Origin: Plasmodium relictum | Taxonomy: Eukaryota > Apicomplexa > Aconoidasida > Haemosporida > Plasmodiidae | Direction of reading: 5' to 3' | Assembly: GCF_900005765.1 (NCBI RefSeq) | Contig: NC_041686.1 | Span: 558,001 to 622,000 of the forward strand | Length of the DNA: 64,000 nucleotides | In this document: positions 62,202-64,000 of the stretch, in pieces | How the letters are laid out: every line of letters begins with the position of its first letter | Position numbering within the stretch: position 1 is the first letter of the stretch | The notes under the pieces: model-generated | Seen by the model: the letters and a program-made list of their open reading frames with translations, nothing else | What the model was told of the DNA's origin: nothing | Database searches by the model: none | Made by a program: the position numbers and the translations under genes

Positions 62202-63572
62202 TTATTCCTTTTCAGCTTTAAGGACGCTTTTTTCCAATTGACGTATTTGATCATTTGCTAATCTATCGATTTTAAAAATATAAAAAAAAAGAAAAGAAAA
62301 GAAAATTATAAAGAAAAAAAAATATAAGAAATATATTTATTTATAAAATATATATTCGTTTATAAAATATAAATTTTCATATTAAAAAGATCCCATATAA
62401 GCATATACAATTAAAATATTTCAAAAATATATTTATATATAAAAATATTCTGTATCTATTTTAAAATATATTTTTACTTTCTTGCTTTTGGACTTATTAT
62501 ATTCTCTTCTGAATGATTTTTTCTGTCTATGATTACAAAAAAACAAAATAAATAATAATAAAATAAAAATAATATTTATATGCAACATACATTAGTATAT
62601 TTTAATAAATTATTATATTAAAATAAATATATGGATATAAAAAAAAAAAATGAAAATAAAAACCTTTTATCCATGGATGATTTAATAATTCCATTAATGT
62701 TGGTCTTTTGTTATAATTTTTTTCCAAAGCTTTTTCCAAAAAGTCATAGATATTTTCATTAAAATTATAAGAATTTTTTAAGATAGAAAAAGGAATATCT
62801 TTTTTGATTATTTTGAAGTAATTCTTTAAAGCATTTCTGCTTATAAAAGGATAAGATCCGAACAATAAGAAAAATAACAAGATACCAACATACCAAGTAT
62901 TATTTTTATCATGATATAATCTCTCAATTTCTTGTGGTGATCTTATAAAAAATAATCCATATAAATCTCCATTTTTATCAATATTATCATATTTATTATT
63001 TTTGCTTAGTAAACTTAATCTTATTTCATCTCTATTTTTATCTTTAAAAAAAATAGAGTAACCATTTAGATTACCATGATATATGTGATGTTTTTCAAGA
63101 AAGCACAGAGAGGTAATTATTTGGTAAAACCATTCTGATAATAATCTTTCATTGATACATTCATTATTTTTTAAGATATCAAATAGAAAACCACCTCTAA
63201 AAAAAAAAAAAGTCATATACATATTATATTTATAATATACTTATATTTAAATAATTTTTTAATGTTACGTGCATCTTTCTGAAATAACATAAACATGATT
63301 CTCATCTTTGTATAAATTATAAATTTTTAATATATAATTAGGGACGTTTGATGGATTTCCATAGGTAAAGTCTCTTATTTTCATTAAATAATCAAAAGTC
63401 ATTCCTTTTAATAAGTCTATATTTAATTTTCTAACCATTCTTTTTTTATTTTCTTTCACAAAAGTAGCAGAGTATAATTCCGAATCATCATTTTTATTTA
63501 ATTTTGTTTCTAATATATATCCATGATGAAAAAATTTTGTATTTTTTTCTTTTGCAGAATAGCAAATTCCCA
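62202..63572 (-). CDS. CDPK-like pseudokinase, probably N-myristoylated; 5' exon unresolved
   Basis: Four exons fit in transcription order: 63269-63572, 62664-63196, 62478-62526, 62202-62262. The first begins TGGGAATT right after a TATAG acceptor, so a preceding exon must supply one base; if it is A, the protein starts MGICYS, a candidate myristoylation signal, and has 315 residues. A kinase fold is clear: VYVISERCTGGFLFDIL across an intron (hinge), FYQIITSLCFLEKHHIYH, TWYVGILLFFLLFGSYPF (helix F), KRPTLMELLNHPWI (helix I). However, the Gly-rich loop has no glycines, HRD is HGN (142-144), the metal Asn is Ser149, DFG is LLS (about 164-166) and APE is PQE; only Lys49 may match the ATP lysine. 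Phosphotransfer is therefore unlikely. The fold resembles CDPK/CaMK kinases but no EF-hands follow, only a short helical tail. Confidence 0.82.
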
Positions 63573-64000
63573 CTATAAAAAAAAATAAAAATATATATAT
63601 TCACTTAAAACAAAATAAGAATAATAATCTATACATGTGTGTAAAATTATATAAAATAAATTAAAACATTCTAATAAAATTGAACCAAAAATTTATATAC
63701 TCAAAAAAAAAAACTTAGACATTACATATATTTTTTATTTTACTTTTTTATATTAAATATTTTATTTATTATTAAAAAGAACTAAATTCAATATATTTTT
63801 TTTTTCTTTTTAAATTGAAAAAACTATTGCTATATAATTAAGAATTATTTTTACAATATAATTCTCTTTTTTTTTTCTATTTAAAAAACCATAGAAAAAA
63901 CGATTCATTGGAAAAGATAGTAATTGTTAGCCATGCAAAAAAAAAAAAAAAAAAAAATTTTTAATAATTAACACAAATTATTATATAGAAAGAAACGTTA
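63573..64000. promoter_or_regulatory. 5' flank of the pseudokinase gene, probably containing an intron
   Basis: About 0.43 kb upstream of the first recognised exon. Minus-strand GTAAAA near 63742 and GTATAT near 63699 are each preceded by A and could be donors joining to the acceptor at 63573-63574. I cannot choose between them. No other gene is visible to the window edge. Confidence 0.4.

Overview
This is nuclear DNA from a malaria parasite or close relative (genus Plasmodium). Base composition is extremely A/T-rich. Proteins are crowded with Asn and Lys runs, introns are short GT-AG introns with T-rich acceptors, and intergenic DNA is dominated by poly(A), poly(T) and (TA)n tracts. Several genes are recognisable Plasmodium orthologues (CYP19A, the Prt1 RNA triphosphatase, the cyclic amine resistance locus CARL). 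From memory, the order and strands from the kinase-like gene (right end) to CYP19A match a segment of P. falciparum chromosome 3 read backwards. The CYP19A protein is not identical to the P. falciparum one as I remember it, so another AT-rich species, possibly an avian parasite, is likely; I cannot name it from this window.

Layout, left to right. 1-8070 (+): 3' part of a giant Asn-rich gene of unknown function, two exons visible. 8428-11877 (-): P-loop GTPase with membrane segments. 13444-14232 (+): IscA-type Fe-S carrier. 14476-16909 (-): CDC123/D123 homologue, two exons, diverged at the ATP-grasp motif. 18709-20322 (+): DGAT1-like acyltransferase. 21133-25129 (+): coiled-coil protein with about 14 small exons. 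25964-27559 (+): Prt1 mRNA-capping triphosphatase. 28845-29360 (+): cyclophilin CYP19A. 30776-35269 (-): nine-exon CARL/TAPT1-family membrane protein. 36182-46906 (-): eight-exon, about 3,217-residue chromatin reader with WD40 repeats, an extended PHD, a BRWD/PHIP-type Tudor-like region and a bromodomain. 50051-55636 (+): large coiled-coil protein. 56102-58381 (-): DEAD-box-like RNA helicase with DEFD. 59078-61627 (+): acylaminoacyl peptidase (APEH). 62202-63572 (-): CDPK-like pseudokinase, 5' end unresolved.

There are no operons. The genes are housekeeping or parasite-core functions: Fe-S assembly, translation-factor assembly, lipid synthesis, mRNA capping, protein folding, secretory-pathway membrane, chromatin reading, RNA remodelling and N-acyl-peptide turnover. 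I reconstructed exons by eye from reading frame, splice signals and family conservation. For CDC123, CARL, the BRWD-like gene, the helicase and the kinase-like gene the spliced products restore known domain motifs across junctions, so those models are well supported. I saw no tRNA, rRNA, CRISPR array or transposable element. The points most worth a second look are the fused WD40-ePHD-Tudor-like-bromodomain reader, the pseudokinase that lacks all its catalytic motifs and has an apparently split start codon, and the CDC123 homologue that lacks the family's metal/ATP-binding motif.
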